From: an uncultured Christensenella sp.
Lineage (GTDB): Bacteria; Bacillota; Clostridia; Christensenellales; Pumilibacteraceae
Length of the DNA: 64,000 nt
Reading direction: 5' to 3'
Assembly: GCA_949948895.1 (NCBI GenBank)
Contig: CATLHE010000008.1
Location: 17,055-81,054 of the forward strand
Made by a program: the position numbers and the translations under genes
The notes under the pieces: model-generated
Databases searched by the model: none
Told to the model about the DNA's origin: nothing
Seen by the model: only the letters and a program-made list of their open reading frames with translations
Shown here: positions 1 to 9,754 of the stretch, piece by piece
How positions within the stretch are numbered: position 1 is the stretch's first letter
Layout: each line of letters starts with the position of its first letter

Positions 1-1
1 C

Positions 2-3000
2 GCGCGGTCCGAGGCGGTAACGCTCGTATCGGAAAAAATATCCGACGGCGTGTTCGAGCTCGGCATTGTCGCGGACAAAGTGTGGATAAACGCGCCCGAG
101 CGCGAGTTCCCCGTCGTCATCGACCCGCAGATAGTCTCTACCGCAACGTCTGACATAATCATGAACAGTTACAGCGACGGCGTTTTGATCCCGTCCACCG
201 ACAATCTCAATGCGCTCGGTCGGTGCTACGGCACGCTCTACGATATGAAAGTGGAGATACATACGCCCAATATCGTATCGAAAGCGTTCAGCAACGATAC
301 GCGCATGCTCAACGCCACGATAGAACTGTCCAAAGCCTACGATACCCGTAAAGCCGATTCGCTCGGGTTCAACGTGCTCAAAGACGGGCGCGTGATCGAT
401 CATTTCACGTACAACGGAGTAAACAACCGCGTAGACATAAACATTACAAACGAACTCAACGCGGCGATAAGAGGCAAAGTCGAAAGTTCCGTGTTCGACA
501 TTCGGGCGGTGGACAGAGAATCGGTCGAAGACGACTACATGCTTATCCTCAACGCGACGGACGGCAACCCCGAGTTCCGCCCCAAGATCATGATAGACTA
601 TGTGTCGGACAGGCTGTCGCTCGGCGCGAGCTGCCACAAGTCGGAAGTAAAACGCGCGGGCGTGGGCGAGGTCAATCTTTTTAACGGCGATCTCAAATTC
701 ACTCATACCGATATCGCGGCGTCGGGCAACGGCTTGCCGTTTGACATAAAGCACATTTACATGAGCAAGCTCAAAGGCAAGGAGTACGACTGCGAAATGT
801 TCGGCGATACCGAACAAAGGCTCACGCCCGACTTTAAAATGGGCAAGGGCTGGAAACTTAATATCCAACAGCACTTGTTAAAGGACGAAAAGGACGCGAC
901 GACTGCAACGTATCTCGACGGCAACGGCGAAGTTCAGCTGTTTGAAGAAAAGTATTTCTACGAAGAAAACGGCATAAGAACGTTTGTCAAAAAAGAGCAA
1001 TGCTTCGAGAACCCCGACGGCAGTTTGTCGGTAAATGTAACAGGCGGCGGCACAAAGCCCGTAACGAAAGCGCTGTTGACCGAGAGCGGGTTATTGCTGT
1101 TTCTCAACGCCGAAGGCAAAATGGTCAAACTGTCCGAAGACGATACTCCGCTTCAAATCGCGTACGAGATCACGTATAAAGGAAGTAAAGAAAAGGTAAA
1201 CGTGTTAAAGGGCAATAAGTGCGTTTTCACGCGATATTACAACACCTATTCAAAGGACTTTTATTATAACGGTCATCACAATGTAGGTGTATTTCACAGG
1301 TATTACTCGAGCAGTTCTGTCACGCTCAACGACGAAGGCAAGTATTGCCTTAAAGGTTCTCCCAATAGCATAGTGCAACAGGAAACAAAAGAATACTCCG
1401 TTCACAACGATAACGGTCGGCTATATATAAATATCCTCGAACCGGTGACCCACACGTATTACGCGGGTACTATCGAATATATGTCGGCGCAGCGCTACTA
1501 CTTAACGTCCGACAAAAAAGACGATAAAATCATATTCGGCACGGACGAGATAATGTCGCTGTACAAAGCGATAGCCGAGATAGACTCGTACATAACCGAC
1601 TATCGCGAAACGGACGCGCGCTATGCTTCTACCGCGAATAAGCTCGAAGCTTCGTTGGATAGCGACGAACCGATAGAGCAGATAAGCGAGCAAGAGATAC
1701 GCGAGGCAAAAGCCAAGTACAATAAATTGCTGTCCGAATACGAGAACGTGCAGATTAAAAACAACGTTTCGTTAAGAGAAAAACAAGAACAGCGCGCCGA
1801 GTTGGCAAAAGAGTGTACGAGCGTACAGATTGAGCATTCCGAACTTGCAAGAGTTATATCGGAAAAATCTTCGAATAATTTAGCCGATCTCGAGGATTTG
1901 CTCGGTAAAGTTGTGATAGATGACACAGGTGCCTTGATTACACCCACTGTCAGAGAAGAAAAACTGTACAATAAGATAAACAATTTGAGTCAGCAAATCG
2001 CGGACTTGGACTACGCCGCTACGATCGAAAAGCTCGAAAGCGACGCCGATCTTGAAAACAGGGCTCAGCACATAAACCAATTAAAATTATATTTGGACAA
2101 GTGCGACGAGTTGCAGAAGTTGCAAGACAGACAGGAGCAGCTTACGGAGATACGCCAAGAGCGCGAGCGCATTGCCGAAAAGATACAAAACCTTACGGCT
2201 ACGGCGGAGGAGCTTTACAAGCAGATAGATTTTCTCATAAACAAAGAAAAACTAAAACCTCTCGACTATATCGTAGACGACGGCGGCAACAGATCGGGCT
2301 TTGACTTTTACGGCCGCTTGGTGGAAGTGTCGGACAAAAACGACAACAAAACGACTATCGAGTACGACGGCGACGACATAGCAAAGGTGACCACGCGCGA
2401 CGGCAAAGCGATACGCTTCGAGTACTATCTCGGTCGGCTCAACAAAATTTTCGACACGCGCGAGCGGATGACGCTGTTCGAGTACAATAACAACGGCTTC
2501 CTTTCCAAGATAGTGTACCCGGACAACCAAGCGGTCTCTTTGGACGACACGTACGACAACAGGATAACCGAGTTCGGCTACAACGAGTTCAACGAGCTCG
2601 AAGAAGCGCGCGATCTTTCGGGGTATGCGGTCAAGTATACTTACAACTACTTCAAGCAAGTCGAGACGGTGCGGGAATACACGTACGCAAAGGCGATCTC
2701 GGGCGACGGGATAGTTTGGGCGGACGCCCCTATACTCGGAGACGGCGTGACCGTACGTTACAACAACTTCAGATCGACAAGCGTCATAAGCGACAGCGGC
2801 GTCGCCACGACCTACGTTTTCGATAACGCGGGGCGCGCGGTAAACGTGTATCGCGACGACGGCGCGGCGGACGAGGACAAGCTCAACGTGACGGACTCGG
2901 TCTCGCTCAGCTACAAAGGACGGCGCAAAGCGTACAACGTATCGGTCTCGCAAACGGCAAAGAACTACGCGCTGAATCACGGGTTTGAAAACGGCGTTGC

Positions 3001-6000
3001 GGAGTGGACGGACGAAACGGACGAAGCCACGGCGCACTGCTCGGTAACGGACGCGGCGTTCGTCGGCGGACAGACCGCGCTCAAGATCGACGGAAACCCG
3101 CAACAACCGCGGTACGCCAAGCAGGTCATTCTGGCGGAAGCCTTGCCCTCGGGCCGTAACCTCATATTCGCGGCGTGGGCAAAAGCGAGCTCGGCGTTCA
3201 TACGCTCCGACCGCTCGTCGGGCTACGGCGACGACAGGTTCGAAAACTTCAATATCGATAGCTTCGACGAGTATAAGCGTAACCGCAAGTTCGGTATACG
3301 CGCCGTCATCAAGTACGAGGGATATGAGCCCGAAACGATGGAAACCACGTTCGATTGGTATAACACCGCGTGGCAGTTCACATCGCTCCCCATACGCCTT
3401 TTAAAAGACCGCACGTTAGAGAGCATAACGCTGTACCTCGACTACACAAACAACATAAACAGCGTGCTTTTCGACAACGTTCTGCTCATAGAAGGCGAGG
3501 GCGAGTATAAAGAGTTCTACGAGGACGGCAAGCTAAGGTACAGCACCGACGGCAAGATCGACTCGTTCTACCCCGAGTATTATAACGGTATGCCCGTGCG
3601 CGAGATAAAAGTGGACGAGGACGGAAACAAATTCCTTAACGAATACGCTTACGACCAAAACAAGCGGCTCGTGCGCGTCGTGGACAACGACGGACTAGTG
3701 ACCGAATACACATATAACGAAAGCGGCGAAATTGTCAAGACCGAAAAATACCATAAAGCCGATCCCTGCACCAAGTTCGTGACCGAAACGACGTTTGACG
3801 GACAAGGGAAAGTGACGGGCGAGCTCGACGCGCGCGGCACGGTCGGCGGCGAAACGCTGTCCACGCGGTATAAGTACATAGACGGCACGGACATGGTCAA
3901 GACCAAAACGAACACGGCGGACGCGGAAACGGAGTACGGGTACGACTACGCAACGGACAAGCTCACGGGCATATCCGAAACGGACGACGGCGAGGACAAT
4001 AAAAACCTGTTCGAGTATACCAAAGGCTACCTTACCCGCGTGCACAACGACAGCGCGTCGTTCGAGTACGGCTACGACGGGTTCGGGCGCAATACGACCG
4101 TAAAGCTCAACGGCGAGACCTACGCAACGTACGACTACGAGCAAACGGACGACGGCGGCGAGATAAAAACGGCAACGCTCGCAAACGGCGAGACCGTGAC
4201 CGAAACGACGGATAAGTTCGGCAACCGCACGGAGCTGACCTTTAAAGACGAAGCAATGCCCGAAAGCATAACGTTAATATCCCAAACGTTCGACGAGAAC
4301 AACCGACAGACAAGCTTTACCGACGGACTGACGGGCGAAACGCACGAGTTCGGGTACGACGACCGCGGCAGAGTAAAAACCGAAAGCTTCACCCGCGACG
4401 GAGTACTCATACAAAGCGAAGCGGAATACGACGGCAAGGACAATGTAACGGGCTCTTGCTTGAAGATAGGCGACGAGACCATGAAGTACGCTTATGCGTC
4501 GGATAAAGCCTTGGAGCCTAAACCCATATCCGCGACCATGCCCGACGGCACGGTAAGTAAGTACGAGTACGACCTTCTCGGCAGAAAGACGGCTACCGTC
4601 ACCGAGGACGGCGAGGGCAAGACAATATCCCGCCAAAACACGTACTACGTAAAGCACGGCGATCACGCAACGGCAATGCCGTCGTCCGAAAGGTTCGGCA
4701 TGGGCGACTGCCTCGACGAGCAAACAAAGTACAGGTACGACAAAGCGGGAAATATCTCCGAAGTCTACAAAAACGGCATATTGACAAACCGCTACGCCTA
4801 TGATAAACTAAACCGAATGACGCGCGAAGACAATAAAGCCCTTGGAAAGACCATGGCATATACCTACGACACCAACGGAAATATACTCACGAAAGTGATG
4901 TATGCGTTTACGCTTGGAAGTCTCGAAGAAAAAACTCCGTTGATCGTAATACCGTATTCGTACAAAGCAAACGGCAGACGCGACCAAATGACCAAGTACA
5001 ACGGCGAAAAAAGCGAGTACGACGGCATGGGCAATCCCACGACTTACCGCGACCGTAAAACAACGTTCAAGTACGGCGGAAGAATGATCGCAATGGGCGA
5101 TAATACATACGCCTACGACGCCATGGGCGAGCGGCTGAGTAAGACCGTAAACGGGGTAGAGACAAGGTTCATAGCGGCTTCGGGTAAAGTAGTACGCAGT
5201 GTAACGAACGGAGTAATAACCGACTTCTACTACGACAACTACGGACTGAGCGTGATAAAGCACGACGGAAAAACATTCTATGTCCGTAAAAACGTACTTG
5301 GGGATATAACGCACATATACGACGCGGAAGGAAAGCTCCAAACCCGATACGAGTACGACGCCTGGGGCAACCATAAAGTGCTTAAAGCGGACGGAACGGA
5401 AGACGAAGACGCGAGCTCCATAGGCAACGTAAACCCGATAAGATACCGCGGATATTTCTTCGATACGGAGACGGGACTGTACTTCCTTAAAGCGCGATAC
5501 TACGACCCCGAAACGGGAAGATTCATCTCGCAGGACGATACGCAGTTCCTCGATCCGAACACCGTAAACGGACTTAACCTCTACGCTTACTGCGGCAATA
5601 ACCCCGTGATGAACGTAGACCCGAGCGGGAATTGGAGTTGGCAAGAATTTGGCAATGTGCTTGCTACTATTGGCTCGGCTATTGTTGGAATATTGGCTGT
5701 TGCGGGTGGGATTGCGTTATCCATTATTTCGTTCGGTGCTGCTATCCCGGGAGTTGTAGCGTTTGGACTTGCGGTATTTTCTAGTGCACTAATGGGCATG
5801 GGAAGTGCTATAATGAGTAATATAAACTCTCAATTACATACCAACGGTTGGGGAAACGTTGATTTAGGTAAAACGTGGACAGCTGGCGGTTTTGGATTTA
5901 TAGGGGGTGCTATTACAGGTGCTATCTCATTTGGAGTGGGTGAAGTAGCAAAAGGCATAGGAAAGGCTTTCGGATATCTGCTTAGTACAACAAAAATAGG

Positions 6001-6217
6001 CGGCTTGCTTGTTTCCAAGGTGTTTAGTTCGTCGTTCCTATCAAAAGCTATGAGCATTTTGTTTGAATCCGTTGGAGGATTTGGGGCAACAATGTTTGGG
6101 AATTATATCGGTAACGATATTTTCAACTTGTCGTCGGGGGATTTAACAAAAAACACTATTGGAAGCACTGTTTTTAGTTGGCTTTTACGTGCCGGAACTT
6201 GGTTGTTTAATCTTTAA
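2..6217 (+). CDS. RHS/YD-repeat polymorphic toxin, WapA-like (5' end outside window)
   Basis: The frame is open from base 2 with no stop, so the gene starts left of the window; the GTG at 50 is internal. Counting residues from 50: a DNRLRE-like region at about 1-190 (FPVVIDPQ motif, typical upstream of RHS repeats in Gram-positive wall toxins), RHS/YD repeats, a long coiled coil at about 503-740 interrupting the repeats, a carbohydrate-binding-like beta module at about 970-1150, more YD repeats (many YDxxGR-type motifs), and the RHS core near 1797-1859 ending in NPVMNVDPSG. After base 5628 the composition changes to a less GC-rich, Gly/Ala-rich hydrophobic tip of about 196 residues with several possible membrane segments and no nuclease or deaminase motif that I recognise. 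Role inferred from the family: surface-delivered contact-dependent toxin. The tip could be pore-forming or could be only a pre-toxin segment. Confidence 0.9.
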   Translation, partial: ARSEAVTLVSEKISDGVFELGIVADKVWINAPEREFPVVIDPQIVSTATSDIIMNSYSDGVLIPSTDNLNALGRCYGTLYDMKVEIHTPNIVSKAFSNDTRMLNATIELSKAYDTRKADSLGFNVLKDGRVIDHFTYNGVNNRVDINITNELNAAIRGKVESSVFDIRAVDRESVEDDYMLILNATDGNPEFRPKIMIDYVSDRLSLGASCHKSEVKRAGVGEVNLFNGDLKFTHTDIAASGNGLPFDIKHIYMSKLKGKEYDCEMFGDTEQRLTPDFKMGKGWKLNIQQHLLKDEKDATTATYLDGNGEVQLFEEKYFYEENGIRTFVKKEQCFENPDGSLSVNVTGGGTKPVTKALLTESGLLLFLNAEGKMVKLSEDDTPLQIAYEITYKGSKEKVNVLKGNKCVFTRYYNTYSKDFYYNGHHNVGVFHRYYSSSSVTLNDEGKYCLKGSPNSIVQQETKEYSVHNDNGRLYINILEPVTHTYYAGTIEYMSAQRYYLTSDKKDDKIIFGTDEIMSLYKAIAEIDSYITDYRETDARYASTANKLEASLDSDEPIEQISEQEIREAKAKYNKLLSEYENVQIKNNVSLREKQEQRAELAKECTSVQIEHSELARVISEKSSNNLADLEDLLGKVVIDDTGALITPTVREEKLYNKINNLSQQIADLDYAATIEKLESDADLENRAQHINQLKLYLDKCDELQKLQDRQEQLTEIRQERERIAEKIQNLTATAEELYKQIDFLINKEKLKPLDYIVDDGGNRSGFDFYGRLVEVSDKNDNKTTIEYDGDDIAKVTTRDGKAIRFEYYLGRLNKIFDTRERMTLFEYNNNGFLSKIVYPDNQAVSLDDTYDNRITEFGYNEFNELEEARDLSGYAVKYTYNYFKQVETVREYTYAKAISGDGIVWADAPILGDGVTVRYNNFRSTSVISDSGVATTYVFDNAGRAVNVYRDDGAADEDKLNVTDSVSLSYKGRRKAYNVSVSQTAKNYALNHGFENGVAEWTDETDEATAHCSVTDAAFVGGQTALKIDGNPQQPRYAKQVILAEALPSGRNLIFAAWAKASSAFIRSDRSSGYGDDRFENFNIDSFDEYKRNRKFGIRAVIKYEGYEPETMETTFDWYNTAWQFTSLPIRLLKDRTLESITLYLDYTNNINSVLFDNVLLIEGEGEYKEFYEDGKLRYSTDGKIDSFYPEYYNGMPVREIKVDEDGNKFLNEYAYDQNKRLVRVVDNDGLVTEYTYNESGEIVKTEKYHKADPCTKFVTETTFDGQGKVTGELDARGTVGGETLSTRYKYIDGTDMVKTKTNTADAETEYGYDYATDKLTGISETDDGEDNKNLFEYTKGYLTRVHNDSASFEYGYDGFGRNTTVKLNGETYATYDYEQTDDGGEIKTATLANGETVTETTDKFGNRTELTFKDEAMPESITLISQTFDENNRQTSFTDGLTGETHEFGYDDRGRVKTESFTRDGVLIQSEAEYDGKDNVTGSCLKIGDETMKYAYASDKALEPKPISATMPDGTVSKYEYDLLGRKTATVTEDGEGKTISRQNTYYVKHGDHATAMPSSERFGMGDCLDEQTKYRYDKAGNISEVYKNGILTNRYAYDKLNRMTREDNKALGKTMAYTYDTNGNILTKVMYAFTLGSLEEKTPLIVIPYSYKANGRRDQMTKYNGEKSEYDGMGNPTTYRDRKTTFKYGGRMIAMGDNTYAYDAMGERLSKTVNGVETRFIAASGKVVRSVTNGVITDFYYDNYGLSVIKHDGKTFYVRKNVLGDITHIYDAEGKLQTRYEYDAWGNHKVLKADGTEDEDASSIGNVNPIRYRGYFFDTETGLYFLKARYYDPETGRFISQDDTQFLDPNTVNGLNLYAYCGNNPVMNVDPSGNWSWQEFGNVLATIGSAIVGILAVAGGIALSIISFGAAIPGVVAFGLAVFSSALMGMGSAIMSNINSQLHTNGWGNVDLGKTWTAGGFGFIGGAITGAISFGVGEVAKGIGKAFGYLLSTTKIGGLLVSKVFSSSFLSKAMSILFESVGGFGATMFGNYIGNDIFNLSSGDLTKNTIGSTVFSWLLRAGTWLFNL
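3647..5628 (+). repeat. RHS core repeat, copy 1 (1,982 bp, in the full-length gene)
   Basis: This stretch matches 7773-9754 at a constant offset of 4126 bases with no indel. A few substitutions lie in the first ~70 bases (codons around KRLVRVVDNDG); from about 3718 to 5628 the translated sequences are identical. Identity stops exactly after the DPSG codons of the RHS core, which is the usual junction for exchange of toxin tips. Confidence 0.95.
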
Positions 6218-6232
6218 TAGAGGTAAAGTATT

Positions 6233-6805
6233 ATGGTTGCAAATTTAAAATTTGAAGATATTGATGCGACATTGAATCAAGGACAAATTTTTTCAAGTAA
6301 AGCTTGGAAAATTTTAATAATTGCATTCTATGTTACTATTGGTATTGAATTTGTAATTTGCATGATATATTTTATCGGTGTCTTATATGAAGGTAGTTTT
6401 GTGCAATCTGACTTTATTGCTATCATTTGTTGTAGTGTTTTTTCTATATTGTTTTTGATTGGAACGATTATCGCTCATAAATGTTTGATCTCGAAGAAAA
6501 AGAAGATAACTGCATTGATAGAGGATTCGTTACTTTTAAAAGCAAACGCTACGGCAATCGATGAGCAGATATTGATACGCAACTTTTTAGCTTTAGTAGG
6601 AGTTGCATTGAGGGTGTCGTTTGTACATAACGGTATACTTTGTGTGAGGCAAAGCACATATAAAGATAAACCTCTATGCTTACCTGTGTACAAAAAATAT
6701 GTTGACAGAGATATAATTATAGCATATTCCCCAAAGTATGACGAAGTTCTACTCATAAAACCAGAAAGTGCTCGGCGATTGTCGAATAACGACCAAAATA
6801 AATAA
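6233..6805 (+). CDS. Small two-helix membrane protein, candidate immunity protein for RHS tip 1
   Basis: 190 residues, starting 16 bases after the RHS stop behind an AGAGGTAA ribosome site. Two hydrophobic helices are visible at about 25-51 and 60-84, followed by a lysine-rich loop and a soluble C-terminal domain of about 100 residues that I do not recognise. The gene is AT-rich like the toxin tip and unlike the RHS body. Position directly behind a polymorphic tip is the classic place for the cognate immunity gene. A membrane-anchored protector would fit a toxin acting on membranes. Function is inferred from position only. Confidence 0.7.
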   Translation: MVANLKFEDIDATLNQGQIFSSKAWKILIIAFYVTIGIEFVICMIYFIGVLYEGSFVQSDFIAIICCSVFSILFLIGTIIAHKCLISKKKKITALIEDSLLLKANATAIDEQILIRNFLALVGVALRVSFVHNGILCVRQSTYKDKPLCLPVYKKYVDRDIIIAYSPKYDEVLLIKPESARRLSNNDQNK

Positions 6806-6841
6806 TAAAAGCGTTAAAGCTCGACAAACACTAAAAGAAAA

Positions 6842-6876
6842 GCAGCCCGCTCCATCACGGAACGGGCTGTTTTTTC
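6842..6876 (+). terminator. Rho-independent terminator after toxin/immunity pair 1
   Basis: Arms CAGCCCG (6843-6849) and CGGGCTG (6863-6869) are followed by a run of six T. The RHS remnant begins about 20 bases further on, so each toxin cassette seems to carry its own terminator. Confidence 0.85.
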
Positions 6877-6894
6877 TTATGTTTAAATATTCCA

Positions 6895-6996
6895 ATATTG
6901 ACAAACCGCTATGCCTATGATAAACTAAACCGAATGACGCGCGGGGATAATGAAGCGTATAATTCTACACAATTAAGTTTAAAGCATCCCATTTAG
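6895..6996 (+). pseudogene. Remnant of an older RHS core fragment
   Basis: Bases 6895-6943 match 4778-4826 of the RHS gene with one visible substitution. In frame they encode NRYAYDKLNRMTR, then the match ends and the frame reaches TAG at 6994-6996. The fragment has no start and no tip. It looks like debris of a third RHS cassette, left upstream of an immunity-like gene. Confidence 0.8.
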
Positions 6997-7121
6997 TCGT
7001 TTCTGCTACGAATTAGTACATCGTGGAAATTAATGGCTGAACGTACCCATTTAAAGTTAGGCGTATGTTCTGTTATAACATGGATGATTGATAAATTATT
7101 TAAGGAGGCTATGGAAAACAG

Positions 7122-7688
7122 TTGACCAACCAAGTGAGTTTTAAACCTTGTCATAATATAAGGCTATATTTTGCAGTTTATACAGCGCTATTATTCACGA
7201 TAATACTTGAAATTGTAGGCGTTATTGTTTTATTAATCAATCATGAGTTACATGATTTTATAATGGGGCAATATCTTGTAATTGGAATTTATGGCGTTTG
7301 CTTACTGGGATATATTATTGCAGAATTGAGTTATAATCGAAAATATGTGATAACCGCAGATGAAATAATTAAATATAAAAGTAAAAAAATGGTTTTCAAA
7401 ATAAGCAAGGAAGAAATAATCGGATTATATTATAGAAAACCCACCGTAGCGATGAGAATATTCTTTTTATTGGGTGTAATTATGGGAGATCCATGTGTTG
7501 GAGTTTTATCAATTCGATTCCGCAACGCAGAAATTGAGCCGCAAATCAATATTCACTCTTGGGAGAAGTTAGAGACATTAACCGATGAGGAAAAATTAAC
7601 CGGTATTAAAGAGAGTGTCGAATTGGTTGGTAAGAGAGAGCTAAAACGATTATGCGAAATTTTAGGGAAAAATGTGACATATTTATAG
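7122..7688 (+). CDS. Two-helix membrane protein with bacterial PH-like domain, orphan immunity candidate
   Basis: 188 residues if the TTG at 7122 is the start. Helices at about 15-40 and 48-68 are followed by a beta-rich segment of the type YVITADEIIKYKSKKMVFKI...EEIIGLYYRK, resembling bacterial PH (bPH/YdbT-like) domains that follow membrane hairpins. The start is awkward: an AAGGAGG at 7102-7108 lies only 2 bases before ATG 7111, which opens a five-codon frame (including its TGA) overlapping the TTG as TTGA. A frameshift near the start or coupling to the mini-frame is possible. The gene has no toxin of its own, only the RHS remnant upstream, so it is probably a retained orphan immunity gene. 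Confidence 0.65.
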   Translation: MTNQVSFKPCHNIRLYFAVYTALLFTIILEIVGVIVLLINHELHDFIMGQYLVIGIYGVCLLGYIIAELSYNRKYVITADEIIKYKSKKMVFKISKEEIIGLYYRKPTVAMRIFFLLGVIMGDPCVGVLSIRFRNAEIEPQINIHSWEKLETLTDEEKLTGIKESVELVGKRELKRLCEILGKNVTYL

Positions 7689-7710
7689 TCATAAAGGGAT
7701 AAAAAAGAGC

Positions 7711-7750
7711 AGGCAGTCCGTCCACGAACAAGTGGGCGGATTTTGCTTTT
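7711..7750 (+). terminator. Terminator after the orphan immunity-like gene
   Basis: Arms GTCCGTCCAC (7716-7725) and GTGGGCGGAT (7732-7741) pair with G-U wobbles and are followed by a T-rich tail. This is the second terminator in the locus placed between an immunity-like gene and the next RHS fragment. Confidence 0.75.
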
Positions 7751-7772
7751 TAAATAAAAATTACTATCCCAA

Positions 7773-9754
7773 GCTTACGACCAAAATAAAAGGCTCGTGC
7801 GCGTCGTGGATAACGACGGCATAGTGACCGAATACGCATATAACGAAAGCGGCGAAATTGTCAAGACCGAAAAATACCATAAAGCCGATCCCTGCACCAA
7901 GTTCGTGACCGAAACGACGTTTGACGGACAAGGGAAAGTGACGGGCGAGCTCGACGCGCGCGGCACGGTCGGCGGCGAAACGCTGTCCACGCGGTATAAG
8001 TACATAGACGGCACGGACATGGTCAAGACCAAAACGAACACGGCGGACGCGGAAACGGAGTACGGGTACGACTACGCAACGGACAAGCTCACGGGCATAT
8101 CCGAAACGGACGACGGCGAGGACAATAAAAACCTGTTCGAGTATACCAAAGGCTACCTTACCCGCGTGCACAACGACAGCGCGTCGTTCGAGTACGGCTA
8201 CGACGGGTTCGGGCGCAATACGACCGTAAAGCTCAACGGCGAGACCTACGCAACGTACGACTACGAGCAAACGGACGACGGCGGCGAGATAAAAACGGCA
8301 ACGCTCGCAAACGGCGAGACCGTGACCGAAACGACGGATAAGTTCGGCAACCGCACGGAGCTGACCTTTAAAGACGAAGCAATGCCCGAAAGCATAACGT
8401 TAATATCCCAAACGTTCGACGAGAACAACCGACAGACAAGCTTTACCGACGGACTGACGGGCGAAACGCACGAGTTCGGGTACGACGACCGCGGCAGAGT
8501 AAAAACCGAAAGCTTCACCCGCGACGGAGTACTCATACAAAGCGAAGCGGAATACGACGGCAAGGACAATGTAACGGGCTCTTGCTTGAAGATAGGCGAC
8601 GAGACCATGAAGTACGCTTATGCGTCGGATAAAGCCTTGGAGCCTAAACCCATATCCGCGACCATGCCCGACGGCACGGTAAGTAAGTACGAGTACGACC
8701 TTCTCGGCAGAAAGACGGCTACCGTCACCGAGGACGGCGAGGGCAAGACAATATCCCGCCAAAACACGTACTACGTAAAGCACGGCGATCACGCAACGGC
8801 AATGCCGTCGTCCGAAAGGTTCGGCATGGGCGACTGCCTCGACGAGCAAACAAAGTACAGGTACGACAAAGCGGGAAATATCTCCGAAGTCTACAAAAAC
8901 GGCATATTGACAAACCGCTACGCCTATGATAAACTAAACCGAATGACGCGCGAAGACAATAAAGCCCTTGGAAAGACCATGGCATATACCTACGACACCA
9001 ACGGAAATATACTCACGAAAGTGATGTATGCGTTTACGCTTGGAAGTCTCGAAGAAAAAACTCCGTTGATCGTAATACCGTATTCGTACAAAGCAAACGG
9101 CAGACGCGACCAAATGACCAAGTACAACGGCGAAAAAAGCGAGTACGACGGCATGGGCAATCCCACGACTTACCGCGACCGTAAAACAACGTTCAAGTAC
9201 GGCGGAAGAATGATCGCAATGGGCGATAATACATACGCCTACGACGCCATGGGCGAGCGGCTGAGTAAGACCGTAAACGGGGTAGAGACAAGGTTCATAG
9301 CGGCTTCGGGTAAAGTAGTACGCAGTGTAACGAACGGAGTAATAACCGACTTCTACTACGACAACTACGGACTGAGCGTGATAAAGCACGACGGAAAAAC
9401 ATTCTATGTCCGTAAAAACGTACTTGGGGATATAACGCACATATACGACGCGGAAGGAAAGCTCCAAACCCGATACGAGTACGACGCCTGGGGCAACCAT
9501 AAAGTGCTTAAAGCGGACGGAACGGAAGACGAAGACGCGAGCTCCATAGGCAACGTAAACCCGATAAGATACCGCGGATATTTCTTCGATACGGAGACGG
9601 GACTGTACTTCCTTAAAGCGCGATACTACGACCCCGAAACGGGAAGATTCATCTCGCAGGACGATACGCAGTTCCTCGATCCGAACACCGTAAACGGACT
9701 TAACCTCTACGCTTACTGCGGCAATAACCCCGTGATGAACGTAGACCCGAGCGG
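7773..9754 (+). repeat. RHS core repeat, copy 2 (1,982 bp, in the orphan cassette)
   Basis: Second copy of 3647-5628. It begins abruptly at the codons for AYDQNKRLV, 18 bases after an in-frame stop (TAA at 7755-7757), and ends at the same DPSG codons. The lack of synonymous divergence over almost 2 kb implies recent duplication or continuing gene conversion. Confidence 0.95.
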
